NCBI GenBank assembly: GCA_011525805.1
Contig: WYBR01000113.1
Location: 1-50,581, forward strand
Direction of reading: 5' to 3'
Origin: Vicinamibacteraceae bacterium
GTDB taxonomy: Bacteria > Planctomycetota > Phycisphaerae > Phycisphaerales > UBA5793
Length of the DNA stretch: 50,581 nt
Below the pieces are notes generated by a model. The model was not told the DNA's origin. It did not search any database and was given only the letters and a program-made list of their open reading frames with translations. Each line of letters begins with the position of its first letter. Position 1 is the stretch's first letter. Positions 23,300 to 33,983 of this stretch are shown here, in pieces. A program made the position numbers and the translations under genes.

Positions 23300-24100
23300 A
23301 TGCACAAGACAAACCGCCGCGGCTTCACGCTCATCGAACTGCTGGTGGTGATTTCGATCATCTCGCTGCTCATCGCGCTGCTGATGCCGGCGCTCTCGTC
23401 GGCGCGGCACGCGGGGCGGAAGATCCAGTGCGGCTCGAACATGAAGCAGATCGCCGCGGCCCTTCAGACCTACGCCACGGAGAACAACAGTTACGTCCCG
23501 CGCGAAGGTGACCAGAGCATCGGCAATGACCCGCCCTTCAACGGGCCGCGATTCTCCAAGGCCAATTGGGCGCTGGTCTTCCGCCGCTACGTGGACTCGA
23601 AGTACCGCAACAACGGCTACAACCCGCCGCGCGAGTTGTGGGACGAGTTCAAGCCCGTGCTCGTCTACAAGTGCCCCTCCCATCCCAACAAGAAGCACCA
23701 GATTCAGTACGTGAACAACGGCCTGGACTTCGCCAGCCCCAGCCGCGTGCGCGAAGACCGTGACGGCCGCGTCGCCACGATGGTCGAGCACATCCGCAAC
23801 CCGTCGGGCATGGTCTACCTCTCCGACTTCACCGATGACGCGAACAACGCCTTTGCGAACATGCTCTACGGCGTGAACCAGAGCGACCGCTTCATCGCCT
23901 CGTGGTACGACGTCTGGCGGGCCGTGCACGTCACCGGCCAGGACGGCAACACCGGCGTCGGCCGGCGCGTCGATCGCCTCCGCCACCAGACGGGATCGAA
24001 CGTCATGTACGTGGACGGCCACGTCGAGTTCCGCCAGGACGAGTACATCTACGACGTCAAGAGTTGGGACGACGGCATCTACAACCTTCAGCGGAACTGA
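23300..24100 (+). CDS. Type II secretion/type IV pilin-like pseudopilin with H-X9-DG motif (1)
   Basis: A 266-residue protein. The N terminus [17 protein letters not shown] is a class III prepilin signal cut by a prepilin peptidase between Gly8 and Phe9; the membrane helix follows, with Glu at +5. The C terminus has [12 protein letters not shown], the H-X9-DG motif characteristic of a pseudopilin family expanded in planctomycetes. The ATG at 23300 follows GAGAGAGG; the longer open frame upstream is not pilin-like. Central sequence YKCPSHPN is shared with the next gene. Whether it builds a secretion pseudopilus or another fibre is not shown. It probably forms a small operon with the next gene. 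Confidence 0.9.
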   Translation: MHKTNRRGFTLIELLVVISIISLLIALLMPALSSARHAGRKIQCGSNMKQIAAALQTYATENNSYVPREGDQSIGNDPPFNGPRFSKANWALVFRRYVDSKYRNNGYNPPRELWDEFKPVLVYKCPSHPNKKHQIQYVNNGLDFASPSRVREDRDGRVATMVEHIRNPSGMVYLSDFTDDANNAFANMLYGVNQSDRFIASWYDVWRAVHVTGQDGNTGVGRRVDRLRHQTGSNVMYVDGHVEFRQDEYIYDVKSWDDGIYNLQRN

Positions 24101-24148
24101 CCGCGACCTCCCATCGCGGCTGATTCCGGCGTGAGAGGAGCAGTGGTG

Positions 24149-24985
24149 ATGAATCATCGGCACACTCGAGGCTTCACCCTGATCGAACTGCTCGTTGTGA
24201 TTTCGATCATTTCGCTGCTCATCGCCCTGCTCCTGCCGGGCCTGGCGTCGGCGCGGAACGCGGGTCGCCGCGCGCAGTGCATCTCCAACTTCCGCAACAT
24301 CGGCCAGGCGACACACATGTACGCCGGCGACTGGAAGGGCTTTGTGCCGCGCGAAGGCAATGAGAACTACCTTGAAGAGCGCGGCAACGGGGCCTACTGG
24401 ACGGTCTCCCACGTTCCCTGGGCCATGGCGTGCCGCAAGTACGTTGCCCCGCGGCCCGAATACCGGAACAACTATCACAATCCGCCTAGGGAGTACGGCG
24501 ACAAGTTCGTCAACGCGAAGATCTACAAGTGCCCCTCCCATCCCAATCCCGGGCACAATGTCTCCTACATCATCAACGGCCTGCGCTTCGATCGCGCCGG
24601 CATCGTCAACGAGGGCAACTTCCGACACGGCAGCGGACGCTACGCCCACCAGATCGAGCGCGTCGTCACCAGCAGCACGATGGTCTACATCACCGAGTTT
24701 GAGTCCGACCCCACCAACTACTTCGTCAACCAGATGTACAACACGTCGTGGAACGCCTACGGCGACCGCGGACCGGCGGGCTGGATGGACACATGGCGCG
24801 CCGTCCACGTCATCGGCCAGTACCAGGGCACCAGCGGACGCCGCACCGAGCACAAGCGCCACCAGACCGGCTCCAACGTCCTCTACCTCGACGGCCACGC
24901 CGAATACCGCACCGACGATTACATCCTCGACCTCAAGAACTGGGACGACAAACTCTACCACCTCCAGCGCGACACCGATCGCTGA
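24149..24985 (+). CDS. Pseudopilin with H-X9-DG motif (2)
   Basis: A 278-residue paralogue of the preceding gene, 48 bases downstream. The ATG at 24149 follows GAGAGGAG (24133-24140), so it is preferred to the in-frame GTG at 24131. The N terminus [17 protein letters not shown] has the prepilin peptidase cut between Gly8 and Phe9 and the Glu at +5. The C terminus again has [12 protein letters not shown] (H-X9-DG), and YKCPSHPN occurs in the middle. The two proteins share large segments, so they arose by tandem duplication. Cysteines in the middle may form a disulfide; this is only a guess. Confidence 0.9.
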   Translation: MNHRHTRGFTLIELLVVISIISLLIALLLPGLASARNAGRRAQCISNFRNIGQATHMYAGDWKGFVPREGNENYLEERGNGAYWTVSHVPWAMACRKYVAPRPEYRNNYHNPPREYGDKFVNAKIYKCPSHPNPGHNVSYIINGLRFDRAGIVNEGNFRHGSGRYAHQIERVVTSSTMVYITEFESDPTNYFVNQMYNTSWNAYGDRGPAGWMDTWRAVHVIGQYQGTSGRRTEHKRHQTGSNVLYLDGHAEYRTDDYILDLKNWDDKLYHLQRDTDR

Positions 24986-25033
24986 ACGCGCCCGCCGCGC
25001 TTGACACCGCCGTTCCGGCGACGATCATCCCGC

Positions 25034-25513
<480 letters not shown>

Positions 25514-25552
25514 AGTCAGCCGCGCCGCGAGCAGGCCGCGCCGCGATCCGTC

Positions 25553-26539
25553 TTAGAACGGCCTCACCCGGGCGTGCGCTTCGCGGATGATGCGGATGCT
25601 CTCGCTCAGTCCCGCGCGCTCCGCGTCGTTCATCGGCACTTCGCGCACGACGCGCGCCACGCCGCCACGGCCGACCACGCTGGGCAGCGAGAAGCACGCC
25701 GGGCCCTCCATCACGACGCCCGGCGGCGCCTGCTCTTGAACGCTTCCGACCGTCAGCACCGCGCGCTCATCGCGCAGGATCGCCCGGCACAATCGCGCCA
25801 CCGTCAGGCCGATCGCCGAGTCCGTCGCCCCTTTGCCCGCGATGATCTCCTGCGCTGCGCCGCGGACGGACTCGAAAATCGCGACGCGGTCGCGCACCGT
25901 CAGCGCCCGCTTGCCGCGCGGCTCAAAGAAGTGCAGCGGCGTGTGGCCGACCGTGGCCGAGGACCAGAGCGGCAGGCTCGAGTCGCCGTGCTCGCCGACG
26001 ATCGAGGCGTGGACGCTGCTCACCGCCACGTCCAGGCGCCGCGCCAGCAGCGCCCGGAAGCGCGACGAATCGAGCAGCGTGCCGGTCGTGAGCAGGCGCG
26101 ACGGCGGGAAACCCAGAGGCGCGGCAAGATCGTGCGCGACCAACGTCATCACGTCCACCGGGTTGGTGACCATCACGATCACCGCGTGCGGCGCGATCGC
26201 AACCAGGCGCGGCATCATCTCGCGCAGGATCGCAGCGTTGGTCTCGGCGAGATCGAGGCGGCTTTGGCCCTTCTTCTGCTTGGCGCCGGCGGTGATGACG
26301 ATCACGTCGCTGCCCGCCGCGGCGTCGAGATCGCCCTCGCACACCTCGCAGTTCGGAACGAAGGTCAGTCCGTGCATCAGGTCGAGCGCCTCAGCGTGGC
26401 GCTTGGGCGCATCGATGTCGATGAGCGCGAGGCGATCGGCGAGGCCCTGGATCAGCATGGCGTAGGCGGAGGCGACGCCCACGCGGCCCATGCCGATCAC
26501 CGCCACGCGATTCAATCGGGAACTGGATTCGCTGGTCAC
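25553..26539 (-). CDS. ldh: L-lactate dehydrogenase
   Basis: A 328-residue NAD-dependent enzyme of the LDH/MDH family interconverting pyruvate and L-lactate in the cytosol. The NAD-binding GMGRVG is near residues 17-22, and the active-site His lies in VGEHGDSSLPLWS. The substrate-loop segment GAKQKKGQSRLDL has Gln where malate dehydrogenases have Arg, which favours lactate over malate specificity. The GTG at 26539 is chosen because AGGAG precedes it at 8 bases; the frame stays open further upstream to 26728 but reads as non-family sequence. It lies 160 bases after the ppc gene on the same strand, so the two may be one transcript. The MDH alternative is judged less likely. Confidence 0.85.
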   Translation of the reverse strand: MTSESSSRLNRVAVIGMGRVGVASAYAMLIQGLADRLALIDIDAPKRHAEALDLMHGLTFVPNCEVCEGDLDAAAGSDVIVITAGAKQKKGQSRLDLAETNAAILREMMPRLVAIAPHAVIVMVTNPVDVMTLVAHDLAAPLGFPPSRLLTTGTLLDSSRFRALLARRLDVAVSSVHASIVGEHGDSSLPLWSSATVGHTPLHFFEPRGKRALTVRDRVAIFESVRGAAQEIIAGKGATDSAIGLTVARLCRAILRDERAVLTVGSVQEQAPPGVVMEGPACFSLPSVVGRGGVARVVREVPMNDAERAGLSESIRIIREAHARVRPF

Positions 26540-26699
26540 GGCAATCACTCCTGTGCGAGGGCCGACAATCGTAGGATCAGCCGTGAAAGGCGCGCAAGAA
26601 CTCGCGCCGGCGATGCATGCGGCCGGCGGCATGCGCGTCAACACGCCGCCATGGCGACTCACCGCCGCGCAGCCGCGGGGAGGTCGCTCTGACCCGCGC

Positions 26700-29360
26700 T
26701 CACCCTGTGCTCTGCATCGCCGCGGCAAGGGCGTTGACGCTCAGCAGGATCAGGCGGCGCAGGTCGACCGGCTCGTCGGGCCGGACGAACCGCCACCGGC
26801 GCAGCAACTCGACCTGCAGCGCGTTGATCGCGTCGGTGTCGCTGTTGCGCTCGCGAATGGACTGCTGGATCACCGGGTTGTTGTCGAGGAGGGCCTGCTG
26901 GCCGGTGACGGCGAGAATGGCCTGCCGAGCGAGGGCGAACTCGGCGGCGAGACGATCGTGGAAGGCGTCGCCTTCCTCGCCGGCATACCACCGCGCGACC
27001 GGAAGCCGGGCCCGGGCCATCTCCTGCTGGGCGTTGTCGATGAAGGCGCGGAAGCAGCCCCCGGCTGCGTAGGCGGCGCGGCATCGCACCAGACGATGCT
27101 CGTCGTTCAGGACGTGCTGCGCAAAGGCGGCGCCAAGCCCGTACCACCCCGGCGCGTTGTAGCGCATCTGCGTCCACGCAAAGACCCAGGGAATGGCGCG
27201 GAGGTTCTCAAACCGGATCTCACCGCCCGTGCGCGACACCGGACGCGAGGCGATGGGCAGCTCGCCGATGTGCAGCACCGGCGAACGCCGGACGAACCAG
27301 GGCCAGAAGGCCGGATCGCTGATGAGGTCCCAATAGGCCGCCCGCGATCGATCCGCCAGATCGCTCATTAGTTCATCAAGTCCATCTCCATGGTCGGCCG
27401 TCTGATTCGGCGCCGTGGCGAGGATCATGGCATTGGTGATCTGCTCGAGGTGGCGGTGCGCGATGGCCGGCATGGAGTAGCGGAACGAGATAACTTCGCC
27501 CTGCTCGGTGAAGCGGATGCGGCCGTTGCGGCTGGCGGCGGGACTGGCGAGGATGGCGCGGTGGGCGCGGCCTCCGCCTCGGGCGACCGTGCCGCCCCGG
27601 CCGTGGAAGAAGCGAAAAGCCACGCCGGCGCCGATGCAGGCGCGGGCGAGGTCATCCTGGGCTCGATGGAGGCGCCAGTTCGCGGCCCAGTAACCCCCGT
27701 CCTTGTTGCTGTCGCTGTATCCCAGCATGATCTCCTGGAAGCCGCCCCGCGCTTCGAGTTGCCCCGCATACGCGGGCTCCTCGAAAAGCGCGCGCAGCAC
27801 GACCGCCGCGCCCGCGAGGTCATCCACGGTCTCGAAGAGCGGCGCGACGTCGATCGGGCACTGCACCCGCCCCTGATCAATGCGCCATAGCCCCACCTCG
27901 CGCAAGAGCAACAGCACCTCGAGCAGATCGCTCACGTCGTGCGTCATGCTGACGATGTACGAGCCGATCGACTGCGGCTCGGCGCGCACCGCCTCGGCGA
28001 CCACCTCCAGCGTGTCGAGCACTTCGCGCGTCTCGGCCGAGAGACCGGCGCCGCGCGCCAGCAGCGGACGGGCGGTGCGCAACTCGCGGCGGAGCAGTTC
28101 GGCGCGGGCGGCCTCATCGAGCGAGGCGTAACCGGACTCGACCCCCGCGAGGGCGAGCAACTCGTCGAGCGCCGACTCGTGCACGCGGCTGTGCTGCCGC
28201 ACGTCCAGGGAAGCGAGGTGGAAGCCGAAGGTCCGCGCGCGGATGATCGCCTCGGCGAGCGGCCCGCGCCGGGCGACTTCTTCCAGCCCGGCGTGAACCA
28301 CCGCCCGCTCGATGAGCCCAAGGTCTTCAATGAACCGCTCTGCGGAATACTCCGCGCTCCCCAGCCGCGCCTGCATGTGCCTGATCTTCACCCGCACCGG
28401 TTCATGCCGCAGGTGCCGAACCAGCGAAGGATCGAGGGGGCGATCGGCCTGGTCGCGCTCGATCGACTCGACGAGTTCCGGCAGGATCGGCACGCGGCGC
28501 TCCGAGAGGCTCAGTTCCAGGCGCAGCCGTTCCAGCGCCTCGGCATGGCGGGCAATCGCCGCGGTGCGCATCTCGCTCAGCGCCCGGCGCGTCACGTCGG
28601 CGGTCACATTCGGATTGCCGTCGCGGTCCCCGCCGATCCACGTGCGGTAGCGCAGGAAGACGGGCAGATCGGGCGACCGGCCGTAGCGCGCCTCGATCGC
28701 TTCGCGGAGGTCGTGGTAGAGCGCGGGCACGGCGTCCCAGATCGCGCCGGCGAGATACCCGATGCCGTTGCGCACCTCGTCAATCACGTCGAGGCGGCGC
28801 GAACGCACTTCATCCGTCGCCAGCAGCAGAGCCAGCGTCTGCCGCACGCCGCTCTCCGCCCGCGCCCGCTCCACGGGCGTGGCGTCGGGCGAGTCATTGA
28901 CGGCGAGGAGGTCGGCGATGCGCTGCTGCTTGAGCATCACGCTCCGTCGGCGCGACTCCGTCGGATGCGCGGTGAGCGTCGGTTGAATGTCGAGCGCTTC
29001 GAGCGCGCCGACGAGTCGATCCAGCGGCACGCCCTCGCCGGCAAGGGCGCCGACGGCCTCGGCGAGCGATTCGGGACGGGCCTGCCCCGCCGCGGCTTCG
29101 CGCTGACGCCGCCGGTTGACGCGCGCGATGTGCACCTGCTCGGCCTTGTTGCGCAGGTGGAATCGGATGGTGAGGAGTTTGAGCGCGGCGTGAATCTCCT
29201 CGCCGCTGAGCCTCGCCAGAGACTCATCGAGACGGCCGGAGTTGAGCATGACCCGCGCCGCTTCCGCGACGCGCTCCAGCACCGCCGGGGCGCCATGTTG
29301 CTCGACTTCATCGAGCCGCGCCCCCAGCCACGCAATGTCCCGAGCCAGCGGCGATGTCAT
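26700..29360 (-). CDS. ppc: Phosphoenolpyruvate carboxylase
   Basis: An 886-residue enzyme that carboxylates PEP to oxaloacetate, replenishing the TCA cycle. Full-length for the bacterial-type family. The catalytic TAHPTE is at residues 130-135 (His132). GYSDSNKDGGYWAANW and FFHGRGGTVARGGG, the glycine loops that close on the substrate, are present in the second half. The C terminus ends MQSTG, a divergent version of the usual MRNTG. The start at 29360 is the first ATG matching family length. It is followed 160 bases later by lactate dehydrogenase; together they would tune the PEP/pyruvate/lactate node. There is no sign of horizontal origin. Confidence 0.95.
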   Translation of the reverse strand: MTSPLARDIAWLGARLDEVEQHGAPAVLERVAEAARVMLNSGRLDESLARLSGEEIHAALKLLTIRFHLRNKAEQVHIARVNRRRQREAAAGQARPESLAEAVGALAGEGVPLDRLVGALEALDIQPTLTAHPTESRRRSVMLKQQRIADLLAVNDSPDATPVERARAESGVRQTLALLLATDEVRSRRLDVIDEVRNGIGYLAGAIWDAVPALYHDLREAIEARYGRSPDLPVFLRYRTWIGGDRDGNPNVTADVTRRALSEMRTAAIARHAEALERLRLELSLSERRVPILPELVESIERDQADRPLDPSLVRHLRHEPVRVKIRHMQARLGSAEYSAERFIEDLGLIERAVVHAGLEEVARRGPLAEAIIRARTFGFHLASLDVRQHSRVHESALDELLALAGVESGYASLDEAARAELLRRELRTARPLLARGAGLSAETREVLDTLEVVAEAVRAEPQSIGSYIVSMTHDVSDLLEVLLLLREVGLWRIDQGRVQCPIDVAPLFETVDDLAGAAVVLRALFEEPAYAGQLEARGGFQEIMLGYSDSNKDGGYWAANWRLHRAQDDLARACIGAGVAFRFFHGRGGTVARGGGRAHRAILASPAASRNGRIRFTEQGEVISFRYSMPAIAHRHLEQITNAMILATAPNQTADHGDGLDELMSDLADRSRAAYWDLISDPAFWPWFVRRSPVLHIGELPIASRPVSRTGGEIRFENLRAIPWVFAWTQMRYNAPGWYGLGAAFAQHVLNDEHRLVRCRAAYAAGGCFRAFIDNAQQEMARARLPVARWYAGEEGDAFHDRLAAEFALARQAILAVTGQQALLDNNPVIQQSIRERNSDTDAINALQVELLRRWRFVRPDEPVDLRRLILLSVNALAAAMQSTG

Positions 29361-29430
29361 GTCAGACGGTAGGAATCCACCGCCCGCCTGTCCGATCCGC
29401 CTCGTCGCACGCGACGCTCAAGCGCCGCGG

Positions 29431-32400
29431 CTACCGTCGCCGGTTGTCGCGGCTGGCCTTCACCGGCTTGGCGGGGGGCGGCGGAACTTCAACCGGCTCC
29501 TGCGCAAGGCGCTCAAGCAGGTGCGCGATGGCGGCGTCGAGTTGGGCGTCGGCGCCGTTGAATGTCGCGTGCGGGAGGTTGTCCACCACGATGTCGGGAT
29601 CGAAGCCGTGGCCTTCGATGAGCCACTCACCCTCGGGTCCGTAGACGCCGAACTCGGCCGCGGTGGCGATGCCGCCGTCGACGAGGACGTTGCTGCTGGA
29701 GAGCCAGATCTCGCCTCCCCAGGTGCGGGCGCCGATGACCTTGCCCAGGCCGAGTCGCCGGAAGCCGTCGCAGAACGCTTCGCCGTCCGAGCCGGTGTTC
29801 TGATCGCAGAGGACGACGAGGTGGCCGCGGAAGGCGTACTGCATGTTCCATGCCGGCTCGCCGAACCGGCCGTGCCAGTACATCCACGCGCGCCGAAGAA
29901 GTTGGCCGAGGATCCACGAGTCGATGTTGCCCCCGCCGTTGTGGCGGACGTCGATGATGAGGCCTTGCCGGTCGAAGACGGGGAAGAAGTCGCGCGTCCA
30001 CTGGCTGATGTCGCCCCCGCCCATGGCGCGGAGGTGGACGTAGCCGAGCCGCCCTTCGCCCTTGTCCTCGACGGCGAGTCGGCGGGTGTACTCCCACTCG
30101 TCGTAGCGCAGGTTGCGCTCGGCGCCGGCGGAGATGGGGGTGACGATCACGTCGCGTTCGCTCGCGGCTTCGCCCTCTCCCGTGCGCAGGCGCAAACGGA
30201 CCTGCCGCCCCGCCTTGTGCCGCAGCAGGGCGCTGAGATGCGTGTCGCCTTCGAGACTCACGCCGTCGATCATCACAATGAGATCGCCGGCGGCCGCGCT
30301 CACGGTCGGATCGGCGAGCGGGCTGCGTGCAGTCGGCTCGTCGGGGTCGCTGCGGTAGATGTGCTCGATGCGCCAGCCGCCCGCGGTCGCGTCGCGCGTG
30401 AGGCGGGCGCCGAGCGCGGCGATGCCGATGGAGTCGTCACCGCCGCGGTGGTCTCCGCCGGAGACGAAGATGTGCAGGGCGGAGAGTTCGGCGACCATCT
30501 GGCTGATGAGGTCGCTCAACTCGCCGCGCGTCGTCACGCGATCGACGAGGGGGAGGTACTTGGCGAGCATCGCATCCCAGTCCACGCCGTGCATCGCGGG
30601 GTCGTAGAAGTAGTCGCGTTCGAGGCGCCACGCCTCGACGAACATCTGCCGCCACTCGATCTTCGGATCGAAGTTGAGCGCCCAACCCGTGGTGTTGACC
30701 ATGTTCTCGGGCTTGAGCGCGGCGCCGGCGCCGACGTCCACGACGTGCAGCGCTGATCCCTTGCGCAGCAGGATCTTCTTTCCGTCCCCGCTCAGTTCGG
30801 CCAGCGAAACGCCCTCGGCGAAGGTCTCGACCTTGTTGCCGGGCTTGTTGGTGATCGCCAGCGTCTGCACCTTCGTCGCGCCGCCGGGGCCGCTGTCGCG
30901 GCTCATCCAGAAGAGGCGCTCGCCCGCGAGGAAGAGGCCGGAGTAGTTGCCGGCGCCGACCGGCGCTTCGTAGAGGCGCTCGCGCAGTCCATCCCACGTG
31001 ATCTTCACGATCGCCTCGGACTTCTTTTCTTCGGGTTTGTCTTCCGCATCCTCGGGCTTGCCCGCTTCGGGCGGCGGCTGCTTTTCGGCGCCATTCTCGG
31101 CATCGCCCTGCTCCGGCGCTTCGTCATCACCGGCGTCGGCATCCTCCTTCTCTTCCTCCTTCGCTTCCTCCTCCTGCTCCTCCTTCTCTTTCTTCGCCTT
31201 CTCCTCCTCCTTCTTCTTCTCGAGGATCAGTTCATCATCGGGCAGGAACGGCGAGCGCTGATCGAGGCCCAGCGCGAGGTAGTAGACCTTGGTCGTCTCG
31301 GGGAAGTACGGCTGCGGCGCCCGCGGCCCCCAGGGCGAGCCCGTCCACGAGCGGAACGTGCGGTCGGAGAGGAAGTAGAGCCACTTGCCGTCGCCGCTCC
31401 ACGCCGGACTGTAACTGTCGTAGCGGTCCGTCGTGACGGCGTGCACCTGCCGGCTCTCCAGGTCGTAGATGCACACCTGCCGGAAGGTGTTGGGCGCGAG
31501 CGACGTGTAGGCGAGAAAGAGGCTGTCGGGCGACCAGGTCAGGTCGCCGAACTGGTCCCACGAACTCTCGGAGATCTCGTCGATGACGCGGTCCTCGCCG
31601 GACTCGATCTCATAGAGCCAGAGGCGCTGCTTCTTGTCGTGGTGGGCGATGTGCTTGCCGTCGGGCGAAGGGACGCCCTCCCAGCGGATGATCTCGCCGC
31701 CGGATGTGAGTTGCTCCCCGTCGCCGATGCCGCTGGCGGGATAAGTCCAGAACTCGACTTCGCCCGTGCGGTCGCTCAGCGCCAGAATCTTCTCGCCGTC
31801 GGGCAGGAATCGGGCGTCGCGGTAGCGGGTAGTCTTGTCGCGCGTGACGTTGATGAGGCGTCCAGGTCCGACGGGGGCGACGAAGACCTCGCCGCGGGCT
31901 GTGAGCGCGACGCGATCACCCTCGGGCGAGACGTGCGCGGCGGTGAGGTAGTCCATCGGCGAGGTCTGCCACCGCTCGCGCTGCTGGTCGAAGTCAGAGG
32001 CGAGGCCGATCGCCAGCGCCCGGTCGCTGCCGTCGCGCGTGTCGAAGAGGCGCAGATCAGCGCCAAGTTGATAGACGATGCGCGTGCCGTCGCTCTCCGG
32101 CTCCTTGACGTCCCAGCCGGCGTGATGCGTGTGCTGCCGCAGGTCGGAGGCGTCGGGCTTCATCGACCAGAGGTTCATGGTGTCGTCGCGGTCGGAGGCG
32201 AAATAGAGGCGTCCGTCGGCCCACATCGGGTCGCGGCTGGTTCCGGCGTAGTCGGCGGTGAGGGGTGCGGCCTCCTCGCCGCCTCGCAGGTTGAAGCGCC
32301 AGAGGTTCTGCGCTGTGCCGCCCTTGTAGCGCTTGGTGTGGCTGCCCTGGAAGTTGAGGCGCGTGAACAAGAGCGCTGCGCCGCCCTCGTCAAAGGCCCC

Positions 32401-32964
32401 CTGCGCGCCCTGCGCCAGGGCGATGAGCGACACTTCCAGCGATTGCGGATCGACGAGCGCGAGTTGATAGTTGGGGAGCGTGGAGTGAACGGTGCTGCGG
32501 TAGAGCACGCGGCCGTCGTGCGACCAGCCGCAGACGAAGTTGCGCATGCCGTCGTAGGTGAGGCGGCGCGGCCGCCCCCCCGCCGCGGGAATCACGTAGA
32601 CCTCCGCCGGGCCTTCGTATTGCGCGGTGTAGGCGATCCACTCGCCGTCGGGCGAGATCGAGGGATGCGACTCCTCGGCCGGGTGGGTCGTGAGCCGCTG
32701 CGCCCGCCCGCCCTCGGCGGCGACGGACCAGAGATCGCCCTCGGCGCAGAAGACGAGGCGCTCGCCGCGGATCGCGGGGAACTGGTAGTAGCCGACCGGC
32801 GCGCCTTCGACGGCCTGCGGCGCGGAGGTGACCGCCTCCGTCGTCGCGGCCACGCGCTCGAGCACGGGATCCTGGGAAGCGCCAAGGCGGGCGCAGGCGA
32901 CGTTGAGGACGAGCAGGACAAGGCAGGCCGCGCGTCGTGCGGCGCGAGTCTCAAGACTGGTCAT
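29431..32964 (-). CDS. Tricorn-like serine protease (S41 family) with beta-propellers, PDZ and core domain
   Basis: A 1177-residue exported protease. A hydrophobic signal (residues 9-24) ends near LVLNVACARLGAS; a lipobox-like C at that site is possible but weak. The N-terminal half carries repeats of the TolB/Tricorn propeller type (SISPDGEWIAYTA, SPDGKHIAHHDKKQ, WSPDSLFLAYT). The central part has a Lys/Glu-rich low-complexity insert, then the C-terminal part has a PDZ domain (DLIVMIDGVSLEGD) and the catalytic core with NTGSDGEAF (nucleophile Ser). This follows the Tricorn order. Such proteases trim peptides in a closed chamber. It is divergent from panB with 115 bases between starts. Confidence 0.9.
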   Translation of the reverse strand: MTSLETRAARRAACLVLLVLNVACARLGASQDPVLERVAATTEAVTSAPQAVEGAPVGYYQFPAIRGERLVFCAEGDLWSVAAEGGRAQRLTTHPAEESHPSISPDGEWIAYTAQYEGPAEVYVIPAAGGRPRRLTYDGMRNFVCGWSHDGRVLYRSTVHSTLPNYQLALVDPQSLEVSLIALAQGAQGAFDEGGAALLFTRLNFQGSHTKRYKGGTAQNLWRFNLRGGEEAAPLTADYAGTSRDPMWADGRLYFASDRDDTMNLWSMKPDASDLRQHTHHAGWDVKEPESDGTRIVYQLGADLRLFDTRDGSDRALAIGLASDFDQQRERWQTSPMDYLTAAHVSPEGDRVALTARGEVFVAPVGPGRLINVTRDKTTRYRDARFLPDGEKILALSDRTGEVEFWTYPASGIGDGEQLTSGGEIIRWEGVPSPDGKHIAHHDKKQRLWLYEIESGEDRVIDEISESSWDQFGDLTWSPDSLFLAYTSLAPNTFRQVCIYDLESRQVHAVTTDRYDSYSPAWSGDGKWLYFLSDRTFRSWTGSPWGPRAPQPYFPETTKVYYLALGLDQRSPFLPDDELILEKKKEEEKAKKEKEEQEEEAKEEEKEDADAGDDEAPEQGDAENGAEKQPPPEAGKPEDAEDKPEEKKSEAIVKITWDGLRERLYEAPVGAGNYSGLFLAGERLFWMSRDSGPGGATKVQTLAITNKPGNKVETFAEGVSLAELSGDGKKILLRKGSALHVVDVGAGAALKPENMVNTTGWALNFDPKIEWRQMFVEAWRLERDYFYDPAMHGVDWDAMLAKYLPLVDRVTTRGELSDLISQMVAELSALHIFVSGGDHRGGDDSIGIAALGARLTRDATAGGWRIEHIYRSDPDEPTARSPLADPTVSAAAGDLIVMIDGVSLEGDTHLSALLRHKAGRQVRLRLRTGEGEAASERDVIVTPISAGAERNLRYDEWEYTRRLAVEDKGEGRLGYVHLRAMGGGDISQWTRDFFPVFDRQGLIIDVRHNGGGNIDSWILGQLLRRAWMYWHGRFGEPAWNMQYAFRGHLVVLCDQNTGSDGEAFCDGFRRLGLGKVIGARTWGGEIWLSSSNVLVDGGIATAAEFGVYGPEGEWLIEGHGFDPDIVVDNLPHATFNGADAQLDAAIAHLLERLAQEPVEVPPPPAKPVKASRDNRRR

Positions 32965-33079
32965 GGTCAGGCGGTCTCCCGAGGGGTGCTCAACAGAATC
33001 TCCGACTTGAGGCCGGTCGCAGCCACAGTAGCCGCGATGAAGCCGTTCCGCGAGGCCGGCGACTAGAATCCCCCGTCTG

Positions 33080-33955
33080 ATGAACGCCCCTGCGCCCACC
33101 CCGCCGCCCCGCATCACGCTGCGGACCATTCGCAAGATGGTCGCGCAGGGACAGCGCTTCGCCTGCCTGACGTGCTACGACGCGACGACGGCGCGGTGGC
33201 TGGAGCGGGCCGGCCTGCCGATGCTCCTCGTCGGTGACACCCTCGCCGAGACCGTGCTCGGCTACGACCAGACGATCTACGCGACGATGGACGCGATGGT
33301 GCTGCTCACCGCCGCGGTGCGGCGCGGGGCGCCGAGCGCGATGCTGATGGCCGACATGCCGTTCATGAGTTACCAGGCCGAGGACGCCGAGGCGCTGCGC
33401 AACGCCGCGCGCTTCATGAGCGAGGCCGGGGCCGATCTCGTCAAACTCGAAGTCGATCGATCGTTCGCGCCCCTCGTTGAAAAGATGGCCCGCGCGGGCG
33501 TTCCCGTCGTGGCGCACATCGGCTCGCGGCCCCAGCAGACGAAGATCGCCGGCGGGTATCGCTCCGTCGGCCGCACGCGCGAAGAGGCGATGCGCCTGGT
33601 CGCCGACGCTCGCGCGCTGGAGGCCGCCGGAGCGGTGATGCTGCTCATCGAGGCCACTCCCGCCGAGGTCGCCGAGGAGATCGTCCGCGGCGCGACGGTT
33701 CCCGTCATCGGCTGCGGGGCCGGACCCGCCTGCCACGGCCAGGTCATCGTCCTCAACGACCTGCTGGGTCTGAGCGACTGGCAGCCGCGATTCGCCCAGC
33801 CGGTCGCGGACTTCGGCGGCGAACTCGTCAAGGCCGTCAAGAAGTGGATCGAGAAAGTCGATCGCAACGAATTGGGCGAGCACCCCTACACGATGGAGGA
33901 AGGCGAGGCGATTCGCCGGCCCGGCGGCCGGATCGCCACGCCGGCGCCCCAGTGA
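33080..33955 (+). CDS. panB: 3-methyl-2-oxobutanoate hydroxymethyltransferase
   Basis: A 291-residue enzyme, first step of pantothenate synthesis: 5,10-methylene-THF-dependent hydroxymethylation of ketoisovalerate to ketopantoate. The decisive segments are CLTCYDATTARWLE, GDTLAETVLGYDQT (substrate-binding GDS-like loop), MADMPFMSY, VKLEVDRS, GRTREEAMRL and HGQVIVLNDLLGL, all in family order. The start at 33080 lacks a good Shine-Dalgarno site but gives the expected length. It is divergent from the Tricorn gene and followed 28 bases downstream by an HtrA-like protease. No panC is in the window. Confidence 0.95.
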   Translation: MNAPAPTPPPRITLRTIRKMVAQGQRFACLTCYDATTARWLERAGLPMLLVGDTLAETVLGYDQTIYATMDAMVLLTAAVRRGAPSAMLMADMPFMSYQAEDAEALRNAARFMSEAGADLVKLEVDRSFAPLVEKMARAGVPVVAHIGSRPQQTKIAGGYRSVGRTREEAMRLVADARALEAAGAVMLLIEATPAEVAEEIVRGATVPVIGCGAGPACHGQVIVLNDLLGLSDWQPRFAQPVADFGGELVKAVKKWIEKVDRNELGEHPYTMEEGEAIRRPGGRIATPAPQ

Positions 33956-33983
33956 ATCCACCGGCGGCAGGAGGAACGATCGC

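Noticed and set aside
25553-26539. Malate dehydrogenase instead of lactate dehydrogenase
   Set aside because: The substrate loop has Gln where malate dehydrogenases have Arg, and the surrounding pattern fits LDH.
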